Shown: positions 8,836-19,354, counted from the stretch's first letter. The stretch is 64,000 nucleotides of DNA from Aliivibrio sp. S3MY1 (GCF_028765575.1 NZ_JARACO010000006.1:1-64000), one strand, 5' to 3'. Notes: generated by a model from the letters alone, not told the origin. Numbers and translations are program-made.

Positions 8836-9777
8836 ATGATGTCAAAGTACCCAGCTCCGCAATTTTCTACCGCCCTTCTTCACCCTAAATATTGGGGTGT
8901 TTGGTTTGGGTTTGGTTTATTGTTCGCTACCGTTACTCTCCTTCCTTATAAGGCAACCAATAAGCTTGGTCGAGCGATTGGATTATTAGGCTTGAAATTA
9001 GGTAAATCCCGAGTGCATGTAGCACGCCGAAATTTAGAACTCGCTTTTCCAGAAATGGCATCATCAGAGCGTGAAGCCATTATTATTGAGAATTTTAAAA
9101 ACTCAGGATTAGCGATTTTTGAAACCGTAATCGCATGGGTCTGGCCCCATTGGCGTATTGAAAAGCATTTTAGTTTTGAGAATAAACAACACTTGCTTGA
9201 TCTTGAAGCCCAAGGACGAGGCGTACTTGTTGTTTGTGTACACGCATTAAACCTTGAGTTAACTGCACGCGCCTTCTCTCTAGTTGCACCGGGTTATGGT
9301 GTTTATCGCCCACACACTAACCCTGCATATGATTTCATTCAATACTGGGGCCGCACTCGCTTTGGTAACCGTATGGTAGATAGAAAAGACGTAAAAGGCA
9401 TGCTGCGTGTATTACGAAAAGGCGAGCGTCTATGGTATTTACCTGATCATGACTATAACCGTAAAAACTCGGTATTTGTGCCTTTCTTTGCCGTAAAAGA
9501 TGCGTGTACTACTGCTGGTACAGGGGTTTTAGTTGATGCGAGTAAATGTGCAGTAGTTACTGCTTCAAGCTTTAGGACTTACAATAATTATCATCTACAA
9601 ATTGATAATGATATTAGTGCTGATTTTCCAAGAAAAGATGCGGTCGGTGCTGCCACTGTAATGAATAAAGCCATTGAAAAGGTTATTTTACGAGGTCTTC
9701 CTCAATGGATGTGGCTACATAAGCGCTTTAAAACCATGGAAGATCCAAGCATTAAGAAAGGCATTCGCTACGATTAA
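8836..9777 (+). CDS. lpxL: Lipid A late acyltransferase (LpxL/HtrB family)
   Basis: 313 residues, normal for the family. An N-terminal hydrophobic anchor (about 21-42) is followed by the LPLAT domain with the catalytic HX4E motif as HALNLE near residue 135, RPHTNPAYD, and DHDYNRKNSVFVPFFA (usually DQD[YF]G). It transfers a secondary acyl chain onto Kdo2-lipid A at the inner membrane. The DHD in place of DQD is a small departure. In V. cholerae a homologue also lies next to slmA, with a second late acyltransferase beside it; only one copy is here. The start may be the first or second of two adjacent ATGs. Confidence 0.9.
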   Translation: MMSKYPAPQFSTALLHPKYWGVWFGFGLLFATVTLLPYKATNKLGRAIGLLGLKLGKSRVHVARRNLELAFPEMASSEREAIIIENFKNSGLAIFETVIAWVWPHWRIEKHFSFENKQHLLDLEAQGRGVLVVCVHALNLELTARAFSLVAPGYGVYRPHTNPAYDFIQYWGRTRFGNRMVDRKDVKGMLRVLRKGERLWYLPDHDYNRKNSVFVPFFAVKDACTTAGTGVLVDASKCAVVTASSFRTYNNYHLQIDNDISADFPRKDAVGAATVMNKAIEKVILRGLPQWMWLHKRFKTMEDPSIKKGIRYD

Positions 9778-9813
9778 TCGGGTGTCGCTATTTCGGAGTT
9801 GAACTAGGGAAAG

Positions 9814-10281
9814 ATGAAAACCAATTTAATTACCCGTGAGGGATTCAACAAGCTACAAGATGAACTCACGTTTCTATGGAAGGAAGAGCGCCCCGAAGTC
9901 ACAAAAAAAGTGACTTGGGCGGCAAGCTTAGGTGATCGCAGCGAAAACGCGGATTACCAATACAATAAAAAACGCCTGCGTGAAATTGACCGCCGTGTGC
10001 GCTATTTGCGTAAGCGTTTGGATCAAGTCAAAGTCGTTGATTACTCCCCCCAACAAGATGGCAAAGTCTTTTTCGGTGCGTTCGTTGAGATTGAAAACGA
10101 ACAAGGCGACACCCTCTCTTTTCGCATTGTCGGCCCAGATGAAATTTTTGGCCGCCACGATTACATTTCGATTGATTCTCCTATGGCACGAGCGCTGATC
10201 AAAAAAGAAGTGGATGAAGAAGCGATTGTAAAAACACCCGAGGGGGATAAAGAGTGGTTTGTGAACTCGATAAAATACTAA
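9814..10281 (+). CDS. greB: Transcription elongation factor GreB
   Basis: 155 residues. N-terminal coiled coil with the acidic-tip sequence GDRSENADYQYNKKRLREIDRR (GreB version), then the FKBP-like C-terminal domain (VEIENEQGDTLSFRIVGPDE, DSPMARALI). It rescues backtracked RNA polymerase by stimulating transcript cleavage in the secondary channel. AGGGAAAG stands before ATG 9814. The stop codon TAA falls inside the left end of a repeat (cTAAAAACTATACG), so the repeat abuts or supplies the gene end. Confidence 0.97.
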   Translation: MKTNLITREGFNKLQDELTFLWKEERPEVTKKVTWAASLGDRSENADYQYNKKRLREIDRRVRYLRKRLDQVKVVDYSPQQDGKVFFGAFVEIENEQGDTLSFRIVGPDEIFGRHDYISIDSPMARALIKKEVDEEAIVKTPEGDKEWFVNSIKY

Positions 10282-10427
10282 AAACTATACGCTGCGCTAA
10301 CTAGAACGCTTCGCTCTAGAAACTATAAAAGAAAAAGCATGAACCAATTAAAACGGTACTTCCCAAACTAGTCACATATGCTCTTATAGTTTCTAGTTAG
10401 TGAAACCTATAGTCTCTAGTTAAAACA
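10278..10427. repeat. Intergenic repeat with inverted ends after greB
   Basis: Left end CTAAAAACTATACGCTGCGC with ACTAGA following, right end TTATAGTTTCTAGTTAG and a second CTATAGTCTCTAG. The central part (GAACCAATTAAAACGGTAC) differs from the other copies. Confidence 0.85.
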
Positions 10428-10471
10428 AACAGCCCCATCACACGCTTTTAATTAATTAAAAAAGAATCAAA

Positions 10472-12799
10472 ATGATAATAAATATAATTGCTAAAGAACT
10501 TAACGTTCGCCCTCAACAAGTTGCCGCTGCTGTTCAATTGATTGACGAAGGCAGCACTATTCCATTTATTGCTCGTTACCGTAAAGAAGTAACAGACGGT
10601 TTGGATGATACTCAACTTCGCACACTAGATACGCGTTTAACTTACTTACGTGAATTAGATGATCGTCGTAAAACGATTCTAAAATCGATCAAAGAGCAAG
10701 AAAAACTGACGCCTGAGCTAGAGCGTGAGATTTTAGATGCCGACAGCAAAACTCGTCTTGAAGATCTGTACTTACCTTTCAAACGTAAGCGCCGAACTAA
10801 AGGTCAAATTGCCATTGAAGCAGGTATTGAACCACTGGCTGATTTATTGTGGACTCAACCTGAAAATACCCCTGAAGATGCCGCTCAATCGTATGTGAAT
10901 GCAGATAATGGCTTTGCTGATACCAAGGCTGTACTTGATGGTGCGCGTGCAATCTTGATGGAGCGTATGGCTGAAGATGCTAACTTACTAGAGAAAGTGC
11001 GTAGCTACTTAACCAGCAATGCAGAACTAAGCTCTAAAATGGTTGATGGCCAAGAACACGCCGGTGAGAAATTTAAAGATTACTTTGAACATAATGAAAA
11101 ACTAACGCGTGTCCCTTCTCACCGTGCGCTTGCAATGCTTCGTGGCCGTAATGAAGGTTTTTTACAGCTGTCTATCAATGCCGATCCAAATCAAGAAGAA
11201 GGCGTTCGCGGCTCTTATTGTGAAATCATCATCGCCAATCATTATGGTATTACTCTAGCTTCTCAACCTGCGGATTTATGGCGTAAACAAGTGATCAGCT
11301 GGGCATGGCGCATTAAGATTTTAATGCACATGGAAACCGAGTTAATGGGGGCATTAAAAGAGCGCTCTGAAGATGAAGCAATTGATGTATTCGCGACTAA
11401 TCTAAAAGACTTATTAATGGCAGCACCTGCGGGTCTGAAAACCACATTAGGTTTAGATCCGGGCTTACGTACTGGTACTAAAGTCGCAGTGGTTGATGCA
11501 ACAGGTAAAGTATTAGCAACTGATACGATTTACCCTAACCAACCTCACAACCAAATTGCTAAATCAGCACATACGATTGAACATTTAATCAAAAAACATA
11601 ATGTTGATTTGATTGCGATTGGTAACGGTACCGCTTCACGTGAAACTGATGCGTTTGTTGGTGATTTACTAAAACAATCAGGTTTATCGGCAACCAAAAT
11701 CATCGTGAGTGAAGCAGGAGCATCTGTGTACTCGGCCTCTGAATTAGCCGCAAAAGAGTTCCCTGATTTAGATGTATCGATCCGTGGTGCGGTATCTATC
11801 GCTCGTCGCTTGCAAGATCCACTGGCAGAGCTAGTGAAAATTGACCCAAAAGCGATTGGTGTAGGCCAGTATCAACACGATGTTAGCCAAAGCCAATTAG
11901 CGAAGAAGCTAGATGCGGTTATTGAAGACTGTGTAAACGCCGTTGGTGTTGATGTAAATACGGCCTCTTCTGCATTATTAACGCGAGTTGCTGGTTTATC
12001 GACGACGATTGCGCAAAATATCGTTGATTACCGTGATGAAAATGGCCGTTTTGAAAACCGTACCACATTGAAAAAAGTGGCGCGTTTAGGGCCAAAAGCG
12101 TTTGAGCAATGTGCTGGTTTCTTACGAGTAATGCATGGTAAAAACCCACTGGATGCCTCAGCGGTTCACCCTGAAGCTTACCCTGTCGTAAAATCTATTG
12201 CTGAGAAAAACAATAAAGCGATTGATGCGATTATTGGCAACACTGAGTTCTTACGCTCGGTTGCTGCCAATGACTACATCAGTGCTGATTTTGGTTTACC
12301 AACGGTCACTGACATTATTTCTGAGCTTGATAAGCCGGGTCGAGATCCTCGTCCTGAGTTTAAAACAGCGACCTTTGCTGATGGCGTAAACACGGTATCT
12401 GATCTTGAATTAGGCATGATATTGGAAGGTGTGGTATCTAACGTGGCGAACTTTGGTGCGTTTGTTGATATCGGTGTTCACCAAGATGGTTTGGTTCATA
12501 TCTCGGCCCTGAGTGATACGTTTGTTTCTGACCCACGTGAAGTGGTTAAAGCCGGTGATATCGTAAAAGTGAAGGTGATGGAAGTCGATGCTCAACGTAA
12601 GCGTATCGCCTTAACTATGCGTTTAAATGATCAGCCTGGGGAAGATAACCGCCCTCAGCGTCAATCAAATAAACCACAGCAGCGTAATGATCGTAATGAG
12701 CGTAATCAAGCGCCAAGACAGCAGCGTCAAAACAACGATACTGGTAACGCGGCGATGGGTGGTGCATTTGCTGCGGCGTTTGCGAAGGCGAAGAAGTAG
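10472..12799 (+). CDS. tex: Tex transcription accessory protein (S1 RNA-binding)
   Basis: 775 residues, as expected for Tex. N-terminal helical Tex domain; YqgF/RNase H-like domain beginning [17 protein letters not shown] near 327; helix-hairpin-helix repeats around 490-570 ([21 protein letters not shown]); S1 domain near 645-720 ([22 protein letters not shown]). It ends in a low-complexity tail rich in Q, N and R, then an Ala-rich end. Tex is a nucleic-acid-binding factor that affects transcription and RNA handling. The greB-tex order matches other vibrios. There is no strong ribosome site directly upstream of ATG 10472. Confidence 0.96.
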   Translation: MIINIIAKELNVRPQQVAAAVQLIDEGSTIPFIARYRKEVTDGLDDTQLRTLDTRLTYLRELDDRRKTILKSIKEQEKLTPELEREILDADSKTRLEDLYLPFKRKRRTKGQIAIEAGIEPLADLLWTQPENTPEDAAQSYVNADNGFADTKAVLDGARAILMERMAEDANLLEKVRSYLTSNAELSSKMVDGQEHAGEKFKDYFEHNEKLTRVPSHRALAMLRGRNEGFLQLSINADPNQEEGVRGSYCEIIIANHYGITLASQPADLWRKQVISWAWRIKILMHMETELMGALKERSEDEAIDVFATNLKDLLMAAPAGLKTTLGLDPGLRTGTKVAVVDATGKVLATDTIYPNQPHNQIAKSAHTIEHLIKKHNVDLIAIGNGTASRETDAFVGDLLKQSGLSATKIIVSEAGASVYSASELAAKEFPDLDVSIRGAVSIARRLQDPLAELVKIDPKAIGVGQYQHDVSQSQLAKKLDAVIEDCVNAVGVDVNTASSALLTRVAGLSTTIAQNIVDYRDENGRFENRTTLKKVARLGPKAFEQCAGFLRVMHGKNPLDASAVHPEAYPVVKSIAEKNNKAIDAIIGNTEFLRSVAANDYISADFGLPTVTDIISELDKPGRDPRPEFKTATFADGVNTVSDLELGMILEGVVSNVANFGAFVDIGVHQDGLVHISALSDTFVSDPREVVKAGDIVKVKVMEVDAQRKRIALTMRLNDQPGEDNRPQRQSNKPQQRNDRNERNQAPRQQRQNNDTGNAAMGGAFAAAFAKAKK

Positions 12800-12815
12800 G
12801 TTTGAGGAACGAGAA

Positions 12816-13310
12816 AAGGTTTCAGGATTCAGGACTCAGGAAGAGCAGAAACTATACGCTTCGCTGACTAGAGACTATAAGATCGTGTATAGCTAACGTG
12901 GTGATAACTTGGGTTTCAGGACGCTACGCTTGCAGATTTCAGGTGTACTCGCTTTTGAACTTCCTGAAACCTGAGACCTGAAACCTCGCTTTTACTTTTA
13001 TAGAAGCGTAGCGATCTAGTTAGCGCAGCGTATAGTCTCTAGTTTCAAATCTTGCATGCTGCAACCACAGCGACAAAGAATGGTTCTCCCCCTTTATCGT
13101 TATTGCTATGAGATCGATGTAGTCAATACAAGGGGGAGGAACAGTATTATGAACGCTGTAATTACAGCGATCACCTCTGAAATCTGCAAGGGAGCTTGCG
13201 ACCGATCTGAACTCTGCTTTTGAACGTCCTGAAGCCTGAGACCTGAAACCTCGCTTTTTGCTCTTATAGAAGCGCAGCGATCTAGTTAGCGCAGCGTATA
13301 GTCTCTAGTT
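12816..13310. repeat. Repeat cluster 5, with one full ~193-bp element
   Basis: The whole 511-bp tex/hypothetical gap is repeats. A full element is at 12850-13042: left end ACTATACGCTTCGCTGACTAG, core with GGTTTCAGG...CCTGAAACC, right end CTAGTTAGCGCAGCGTATAG. Next is a module at 13078-13150 (TTCTCCCCCTTTATCG...GGGGGAGGAACAGTATT) that recurs at 19208-19278. Then come a GGGAGCTTGCGACCGATCTG palindrome (13155-13220) and a half element up to 13308. I see no gene. Confidence 0.9.
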
Positions 13311-13790
13311 TCAAAGCACCGCCAATATATCCGACGGATTATTTGGCACTACCGCTTTATCATAATGAAAACTGATCACACTGCGACGGCGAACCATCCT
13401 TCCCATCTCAGCCAGTTTTTCTAATAACTCTTTTGGTAAATTGAAACGCATGGTGTAACCCGTGCCCTCGCCTTGCGCATAGGTATCTAGTGATAACAAT
13501 CTAGCCAGTTTTGCTAAATCATCATCAATGTCATACAGCGTTCCGATATGCGGTTTTGAGTCTTCTTTTTCTTCCACCACATCATAACCAGGATGTTCGG
13601 ATGGCTCCCACGAATCACGTTTATGTTGTTTATCATCACCTTTGATCGCTTTTTCAGACGTTGTCTCACTCATCTTTGTCGTTGCCACAACAGGCTTTTT
13701 AACGCGATTTTCACGTGCTACTTGTTCTGTTGGCAAATTAACAGAGGGGGCAATCAGCGGCATGCTAACACTGTTAAGTGAAAAGTTCAT
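13311..13790 (-). CDS. Hypothetical protein, conserved position beside bioH
   Basis: 159 residues, family not recognised. The N-terminal ~90 residues look disordered: low-hydrophobicity, rich in K, E, D, S and T (EKAIKGDDKQHKRDSWEPSEH). The C-terminal 70 residues look folded (DIDDDLAKLARLLSLDTYA, then MRFNLPKELLEKLAEMGRMVRRRSVISFHYD). No signal peptide or membrane segment. ATG 13790 has TAAGGAAACG upstream. It starts 34 bases after bioH on the same strand, so it is likely the second gene of a bioH operon. Vibrios have a hypothetical gene in this place between tex and bioH. Confidence 0.75.
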   Translation of the reverse strand: MNFSLNSVSMPLIAPSVNLPTEQVARENRVKKPVVATTKMSETTSEKAIKGDDKQHKRDSWEPSEHPGYDVVEEKEDSKPHIGTLYDIDDDLAKLARLLSLDTYAQGEGTGYTMRFNLPKELLEKLAEMGRMVRRRSVISFHYDKAVVPNNPSDILAVL

Positions 13791-13824
13791 AAAGCGTTTC
13801 CTTATCGTAACACTGAGGAGAAAG

Positions 13825-14610
13825 TTAAATTAAAAACTCATCTTCCGGCTGTAAAAAACGATGTAACTCAGCGATAAATTCATCACTGTGCGAAATAAAA
13901 GGAGCATGCGAGGCGTGTTCAAATACGACCTTAGTCGAATGAGGGAGCAAGGAATCCATATCTTGAGCAACTTTAATTGGCACTAAACCATCTAATCGAC
14001 CATACATTCTGCATACTGGCATTGTTAATTGAGATAGACTCTCTCGTAAGTCTATATCGGCCAAAATCGTTAAACCTGTAGCTAAAGCACTCGGATTTGG
14101 TGCAGGTCTTGAAAGTATAGCGCGTTTTACTTGTTTAATATCTTGCTTAGCGTTTGGACTCCCCATCGCTTGCAATGCCATAAAGCGCTCAACGGTTAAG
14201 GTGAAGTCCTCTTTTAGCTGCTCAGTAAATTGGGATAACACAGCAGGCTTTATTCCTCGCCAGCCTTTCTCTGCGGCAAATCGAGGGGAGCTTGCTACGG
14301 TAATTAATTGACTCACACGAACTGGTGCCGTTAATGCGGCTTGAGTGGCAATTAATCCACCAAGAGACCATCCAAGCCACGCGGCTTTTTCTGGTGCTTG
14401 AGCTAATACTTGCGTCACCATCTCATCAAAATCAGCACTGCCAAGATCTGCACTGTGTCCGTAGCCTGATAGGTCAACGCTATGAACTCGGTACTGTGCG
14501 CTTAGCTTCTCAATAACAGGCTGCCACACTGCACCATTCATTCCCCATCCGTGAATGAGAACCAGATCGGAACCTTCGCCTGCCGTTTGCCAATAAAGAG
14601 GAGTTGTCAT
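13825..14610 (-). CDS. bioH: Pimeloyl-ACP methyl ester carboxylesterase BioH
   Basis: 261 residues, alpha/beta hydrolase. The oxyanion region LIHGWGMNGAVW is near 18-29; the nucleophile Ser is in WLGWSLGGLIA at about 82; the acid Asp in RLDGLVP and the His in HASHAPFISH complete the triad. It cleaves the methyl ester of pimeloyl-ACP, ending the disguised fatty-acid phase of biotin synthesis. The start overlaps no other gene; comF is divergent 40 bases away, the usual bioH/comF arrangement. Confidence 0.95.
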   Translation of the reverse strand: MTTPLYWQTAGEGSDLVLIHGWGMNGAVWQPVIEKLSAQYRVHSVDLSGYGHSADLGSADFDEMVTQVLAQAPEKAAWLGWSLGGLIATQAALTAPVRVSQLITVASSPRFAAEKGWRGIKPAVLSQFTEQLKEDFTLTVERFMALQAMGSPNAKQDIKQVKRAILSRPAPNPSALATGLTILADIDLRESLSQLTMPVCRMYGRLDGLVPIKVAQDMDSLLPHSTKVVFEHASHAPFISHSDEFIAELHRFLQPEDEFLI

Positions 14611-14650
14611 CTACACTGCCTATTTGTGTTCAAAAATAATGGATGGTTAA

Positions 14651-15358
14651 GTGTTCATCAGGTTACTGCGAAGGTCAATGCAAAAGTTAGGGGTTAGCCA
14701 TTGTGATTATTGCAATTTGGCGATGCCACCCTCTACAACCATTTGGTGCCAGAACTGTATTGATTTAATCCCTAATGTTCCTCGCTGCCAGCAATGTGGT
14801 TTACAAACCGAACATGAAACCGACGTCTGCGGTGAATGTTTATTACAGCCACCACAATGGGATCGCCTATTTTGTATCAGTGATTACTCTGAGCCTTTAA
14901 AGGAGTACGTCAGCAAATTGAAATATGCTCAACACTTTTGGTTAGCACGGGATTTAGGCGTTCTTTTAAGTGGGCACATTACAGAACCAGCTCCGCTGAT
15001 CATCCCTGTTCCTTTACATTGGAAACGATTTTGGTGGCGATCCTACAATCAAAGCGATTTATTAGGATGGACGTTAACAAGGGAATTCAATCTTGAAAAA
15101 ACAGTGACTCGCTGTGACACAAAAATAGTAACAAGAGTTAAAGCGACTCGTCCTCAGCAAGGATTATCTCGATCTTTTCGTCAAACAAACTTACTCGGTG
15201 CATTTAAGGTGATGAAACCGATCAATGAGAAACATGTTGCGATTGTGGATGATGTGGTGACTACGGGGGCAACGATTAATCTGTTGTGTGCGGAATTGAG
15301 AAAGGTGGGGGTTGAGCGGATTGATGTGTATGCGGTTTGTCGGACGGGGCGAAGTTAG
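14651..15358 (+). CDS. comF: ComF family phosphoribosyltransferase-like protein (GntX/YhgH type)
   Basis: 235 residues from GTG 14651 (GGATGG upstream); an ATG at 14678 with GAAGG before it gives an alternative start. The N-terminus has a zinc-ribbon-like cluster (CDYC, CQNC, CQQC, CGEC). The C-terminal phosphoribosyltransferase domain carries the PRPP loop IVDDVVTTGATI near 205. ComF proteins assist DNA uptake in naturally competent bacteria, vibrios included; the enzymatic role is unknown. In E. coli and V. cholerae the nfuA gene normally follows, but here repeats and xanP follow. Confidence 0.9.
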   Translation: MFIRLLRRSMQKLGVSHCDYCNLAMPPSTTIWCQNCIDLIPNVPRCQQCGLQTEHETDVCGECLLQPPQWDRLFCISDYSEPLKEYVSKLKYAQHFWLARDLGVLLSGHITEPAPLIIPVPLHWKRFWWRSYNQSDLLGWTLTREFNLEKTVTRCDTKIVTRVKATRPQQGLSRSFRQTNLLGAFKVMKPINEKHVAIVDDVVTTGATINLLCAELRKVGVERIDVYAVCRTGRS

Positions 15359-15361
15359 GGG

Positions 15362-15790
15362 CTAGGGGCTATACGCTATGCTAACTAGAGACTAGAACGC
15401 TGCGCTTCTATAAGAGCAAGAGCTAAGAACTAGAATTCAGATCGCTTCGCTTGCAGAGTTCAGAGGTACTGGCTTTTAGCTCCTCCCCCTTACTAAGGGG
15501 GAGGCTGGGAGGGGGTCAAGAACTAACAGCGTATAAATTAAGTTAGCTATGAATTCAATTCCAACTTCATCGTAATGACCCCTCCCTAACCCTCCCCTTA
15601 TTAAGGGGAGGGAACTGTATTGCGCACACTGCAAGCAAAGCGATCTAAATTCTAGCTCTCCACTTTTGATCTTATAGAAGCAAAGCGGTCTAGTTAGCGC
15701 AGCGTATCGCCTCTAGTTTCCTCATACTCTGCAATCACAACGATCCCCTCTGAACTCTGCAAGGGAGCTTGCGACCAATCTGAACCCTGC
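15362..15790. repeat. Repeat cluster 6, composite 355-bp element plus palindrome
   Basis: Bases 15362-15716 form a composite bounded by CTAGGGGCTATACGC and GCGTATCGCCTCTAG, inverted relative to each other. Inside are a GATCGCTTCGCTTGCAGAGT module and a nested CT/GA-rich module (CTCCTCCCCCTTACTAAGGG...TTAAGGGGAGGGAACTG). A GGGAGCTTGCGACC palindrome follows at 15724-15790. No gene seen. Confidence 0.88.
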
Positions 15791-15804
15791 TCTTAAAAAA
15801 CCAC

Positions 15805-15820
15805 AAGCAAACGATTGCTT
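15805..15820 (+). promoter_or_regulatory. PurR-type operator upstream of xanP
   Basis: AAGCAAACGATTGCTT is a perfect 16-bp palindrome and fits the E. coli PurR consensus ANGCAANCGNTTNCNT at every fixed position. It lies about 170 bases before the xanP start. A TATAGA -10-like hexamer at 15835-15840 suggests the operator covers the promoter. PurR with hypoxanthine or guanine would repress purine uptake. Confidence 0.82.
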
Positions 15821-15992
15821 TTTACTTTTTTATCTATAGAATCCTGTCCCAATTGATTAAGCACTCATTTAATCAATCAACCCCAATAGAGATAGGTTCT
15901 GATTAACAGCAATCACAGATTGACGCCTTCTCACTTCATGTTCCCATTCAGCGAACCATGAAGACAACGTTATACAATTAGGAATATCGGCC

Positions 15993-17384
15993 ATGACCGT
16001 TAAAAATAACACTACAAAACCATCTGAACTGATTTATCAATTAGATGAGCGTCCACCGCTACCGCACACTTTATTTGCTGCACTTCAGCATTTATTGGCG
16101 ATGTTTGTCGCGATTATTACTCCCTCTCTGATCATTTGTCAGACGCTTGGTGTTCCTGCAGCTGAAACAAATACCATCATTAGTATGTCTCTGTTCGCTT
16201 CTGGTATTTCTTCTTTTATTCAAATCAAAACGTTCGGTCCAATTGGCTCTGGTCTTCTTTCTGTTCAAGGAACAAGCTTCAATTTCTTAGGTCCTATCAT
16301 TGGTGCAGGCCTAGCACTTAAAGCCGGCGGTGCTGATGTCCCAACCATGATGGCCGCCATTTTTGGTACTATCTTAGTGGCTTCGACTGCTGAAATCTTC
16401 TTATCTCGCGTGCTTGAATACGCTCAAAAAATCATTACTCCATTAGTGTCTGGTATTGTTGTTACTTTAATTGGTTTAACGCTTATCCAAGTTGGCCTAG
16501 TGTCGATGGGTGGTGGTTACTCTGCAATGGGTGATGGCACATTTGGTAGCTTGGATAAACTGGCGCTGGCTGGTACGGTATTACTTATCATTGTGGTTCT
16601 TAACCGCTCTACTAACCCTTACCTACGTATGGCTTCTATCGTGATTGCAATGGCTATCGGTACAATCGCGGCATGGGCAATGGGTATGCTTAATACCAAT
16701 ATGGCTCACGACGCTGAATTAATCGCCCTGCCAATTCCAATGCAATATGGCTTAAGCTTTGATTGGTCCCTGTTTATTCCTCTGGTTCTGATTTTCTTAA
16801 TCACTGCACTAGAAGCAATTGGCGATATTACGGCAACGTCAGAAGTATCAGGCCAACCGGTAAAAGGGCCTGTGTATATCAAACGCATTAAAGGCGGTGT
16901 ATTAGCCGATGGCATAAACTCAGCCATTGCTGCCGCGTTCAACAGCTTCCCTAACTCAACCTTCAGCCAAAACAACGGCGTTATTTTGCTAACCGGTGTT
17001 GCTAGCCGTTACGTTGGTTACTTCATTGCGGGTATGTTAGTTATCCTTGGTTTATTCCCAGGTGTTGCAAGTATGGTTCAAGTGATCCCTGAGCCTGTAC
17101 TTGGTGGTGCTACGATTGTGATGTTCGGTACGATTGCGGCGGCAGGTGTGCGTATTATCTCTCGTGTTGATCTAGATCGTCGTGCAATCCTAATCATGGC
17201 AATGTCTTTCTCTATGGGGCTTGGTCTGGCACAAAAACCTGAGATTCTTCAGTTTATGCCTGAGATGATTAAAAACATCTTCTCATCAGGTGTAACTGCA
17301 GGTGGTGTGACGGCGATTCTTCTTAATATTATTCTTCCAAGCAGTGAAGTGTTTGAAGAAGAGAAAGAAGATGCGAAGATCTAA
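15993..17384 (+). CDS. xanP: NCS2-family xanthine permease
   Basis: 463 residues with about 14 hydrophobic segments. It resembles E. coli XanP through the whole chain: [20 protein letters not shown] at the start, [19 protein letters not shown] in TM1, [14 protein letters not shown] in the first half-helix, [13 protein letters not shown] with the substrate-binding Glu, and [16 protein letters not shown] in TM10. XanP is a proton-driven xanthine transporter. AGGA lies before ATG 15993. The perfect PurR operator upstream supports a purine substrate over uracil. It stands alone, with repeats on both sides. Confidence 0.93.
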   Translation: MTVKNNTTKPSELIYQLDERPPLPHTLFAALQHLLAMFVAIITPSLIICQTLGVPAAETNTIISMSLFASGISSFIQIKTFGPIGSGLLSVQGTSFNFLGPIIGAGLALKAGGADVPTMMAAIFGTILVASTAEIFLSRVLEYAQKIITPLVSGIVVTLIGLTLIQVGLVSMGGGYSAMGDGTFGSLDKLALAGTVLLIIVVLNRSTNPYLRMASIVIAMAIGTIAAWAMGMLNTNMAHDAELIALPIPMQYGLSFDWSLFIPLVLIFLITALEAIGDITATSEVSGQPVKGPVYIKRIKGGVLADGINSAIAAAFNSFPNSTFSQNNGVILLTGVASRYVGYFIAGMLVILGLFPGVASMVQVIPEPVLGGATIVMFGTIAAAGVRIISRVDLDRRAILIMAMSFSMGLGLAQKPEILQFMPEMIKNIFSSGVTAGGVTAILLNIILPSSEVFEEEKEDAKI

Positions 17385-17404
17385 GGGTAGAGGCGAGAAA
17401 AGAA

Positions 17405-17604
17405 CTAGAGGCTATACGCTGCGCTAACTAGAGACTATAAAAGCATGTATGACTGATGTGGTGATATTTTAGGTTTCAGGGCGCTGCGCTTGCAGGTTTC
17501 AGGTGTACTCGCTTTTGATCTTCCTGAAACCTGAGACCTGAATCCTCGTTTTTTGCTCTTATAGGAGCGAAGCGGTCTAGTTAGCGCTAGCGTATAGTTT
17601 CTAG
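17405..17604. repeat. Full ~200-bp intergenic element (copy between xanP and envZ)
   Basis: Begins CTAGAGGCTATACGCTGCGC and ends GCGCTAGCGTATAGTTTCTAG read on the plus strand; these ends are imperfect inverted repeats of about 40 bp. The core has GGTTTCAGGGCGCTGCGCTT, GTGTACTCGCTTTTGATC and CCTGAAACCTGAGACCTGAA. It closely matches 12850-13042, 18976-19180 and 32678-32882. No coding capacity. Confidence 0.92.
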
Positions 17605-17632
17605 TTCTTTTGCTGAACCCTGCTCTTAATCT

Positions 17633-18940
17633 CTATCTCCCCAACGGCAACTCTACCTGAACTTTCAAGCCACCTTCTCTACGGTTCGACAAGCTCACTT
17701 CGCCTTGATGCTGACCGACAATACGTTTTACTATCGCTAAGCCTAAACCCGTACCTTCACTTCCACGAGCAGTATCACCACGAGTAAAGGGTTCAAATAC
17801 CGATTCTAATTGCGCTTCATCAATACCGGGACCATTATCTTCAATAATAATCCATGCGGTTTTATGGTCAGCAGAAACGCGAGTAGATACAGCAATCCAA
17901 TCACCACCATAGCGGATCGCGTTCACAACTAAATTAGTGACGACTCGTTTAATCGCAATCGCATTACCATGAACAGATTGAGGTATATCTACCAAGTTGG
18001 TTTTGATCTCACGCTCATAGCCCCCTTCAGCTAAAATCACCTCATTAATGATGGTGTTAATATCCACATCGATGAAATCTTGTTTTGCTACCGGTTTGAG
18101 ATAATCCATGAACTGTCCGATGATCTCATTACACTCTTCCGTATCTTTAATCATACTTTCAGCGAGATAATCATCTTGTGGCGACATCATCTCTGTTGCT
18201 AAACGAATGCGTGTTAATGGGGTACGAATATCATGGCTCACCCCAGCCATTAGTAATGCTCTGTCTTGCTCTAACTGCTGAATTCCTTTCGCCATCTGAT
18301 TAAAGGCCCGAGTCACTGCTTGAATTTCTGATGCACCTTTTTCTGGTAGTGGTTCTGGGATCTCACCTTTACCGACTTTACGTGCGGCAGTTTGTAGTGC
18401 CATTAATGGTCGATTTTGAATACGTATAAACGCCCACCCTCCGAGGATCACTAATAAGGCGATAAATAGACTGTTTCTAAATAAGGGGGCAAAGTCTTCT
18501 TCTTGCAGCTCCGAAAGCGGGATCCGCATATAAAACTCAGGCATCGCTTCCGTCTTCATCCACAGAACGTAACTGTCTGCTCCTAGGATCAAGCGTACCT
18601 CTGTTGGTGACTCTAACTCCCGAGTCATCTCTTTACTTAAAAATTCAACGGGGCTCGCTTGGTAATACTCTCTCATTTCAAGATCATGTTCATCATGAAT
18701 ACTGACACCAAGCTGCTCTAGTAATTGACGGCGTAATGGTTGGTCTAATTGAATATTTTCACCATCTTCAAGCGTGACATCTTCCGCTAACATTAAGCGC
18801 ACTTCATAAGCCAAAATACGGTTGAACTGTTGCAAACTAGGTAAGAGTGCATAGTTAAATACGGCAAGGTAAGAAAACACCTGACTGGCGATAAGAAGGG
18901 ATGCGAGGAGTAAAAGGGTTCTGGCAAAGGTACTTTTCAT
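17633..18940 (-). CDS. envZ: Osmosensor histidine kinase EnvZ
   Basis: 435 residues. TM1 at about 8-28, a periplasmic domain to 155, TM2 at 156-174, then HAMP and a dimerisation domain with the phospho-acceptor His236 in [21 protein letters not shown]. The catalytic domain has the N box ([11 protein letters not shown]), the G1 box (IEDNGPGID) and GTGLGLAIV. EnvZ phosphorylates and dephosphorylates OmpR to set porin expression. Uncommonly, 414 bases of repeats separate it from ompR upstream, where most gammaproteobacteria have a few bases or an overlap. GAGAAC precedes ATG 18940. Confidence 0.96.
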   Translation of the reverse strand: MKSTFARTLLLLASLLIASQVFSYLAVFNYALLPSLQQFNRILAYEVRLMLAEDVTLEDGENIQLDQPLRRQLLEQLGVSIHDEHDLEMREYYQASPVEFLSKEMTRELESPTEVRLILGADSYVLWMKTEAMPEFYMRIPLSELQEEDFAPLFRNSLFIALLVILGGWAFIRIQNRPLMALQTAARKVGKGEIPEPLPEKGASEIQAVTRAFNQMAKGIQQLEQDRALLMAGVSHDIRTPLTRIRLATEMMSPQDDYLAESMIKDTEECNEIIGQFMDYLKPVAKQDFIDVDINTIINEVILAEGGYEREIKTNLVDIPQSVHGNAIAIKRVVTNLVVNAIRYGGDWIAVSTRVSADHKTAWIIIEDNGPGIDEAQLESVFEPFTRGDTARGSEGTGLGLAIVKRIVGQHQGEVSLSNRREGGLKVQVELPLGR

Positions 18941-18975
18941 GGGAGTTCTCTGTTTGACGATGAATTTGAAGAGAG

Positions 18976-19350
18976 CTAGAGACTATACGCTGCGCTAGCT
19001 AGAAACTATAACAGCGAGTATGGTTGGTGTGGATTTAGGTTTCAGGACGCTTCGCTTTCAGGGTTCAGGAAGAGCAAGAGCTGAGTTCGGTTTCTTTTTG
19101 CTCTTCCTGAACCCTGAGACCTCGCTTTTTGCTCTTATAGGAGCGAAGCGGTCTAGTTAGCGCTAGCGTATAGTATCTAGTTTCGAACACTGTTGTTACA
19201 GCGACAAAGAATGGTTCTCCCCCTTTATAGCTATAACGATGAGATCGACATAGTCAATACAAGGGGAGGAACTGTATTTTTGACGCTTCAATCACAACGA
19301 TCGCCCCTGAACCCTGCAAGGGAGCTTGCGACCGATCTGAACTCTGCTTT
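18976..19350. repeat. Repeat cluster 8 between ompR and envZ
   Basis: Full element at 18976-19180 with CTAGAGACTATACGC at left and GCGTATAGTATCTAG at right. Then a module at 19208-19278 (TTCTCCCCCTTTATAGC...AAGGGGAGGAACTGTATT) that also occurs at 13078-13150, and a GGGAGCTTGCGACCGATCTG palindrome to 19350. Transcription from ompR would have to cross all of this to reach envZ. Confidence 0.92.
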
Positions 19351-19354
19351 ATCC

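Noticed and set aside
12627-12896. 89-codon frame overlapping the end of tex
   Set aside because: Its first half is an out-of-frame reading of the Tex tail and its second half is repeat sequence.
15821-15992. Purine riboswitch in the xanP leader
   Set aside because: I could not find the conserved three-way junction core; the PurR operator explains control better.
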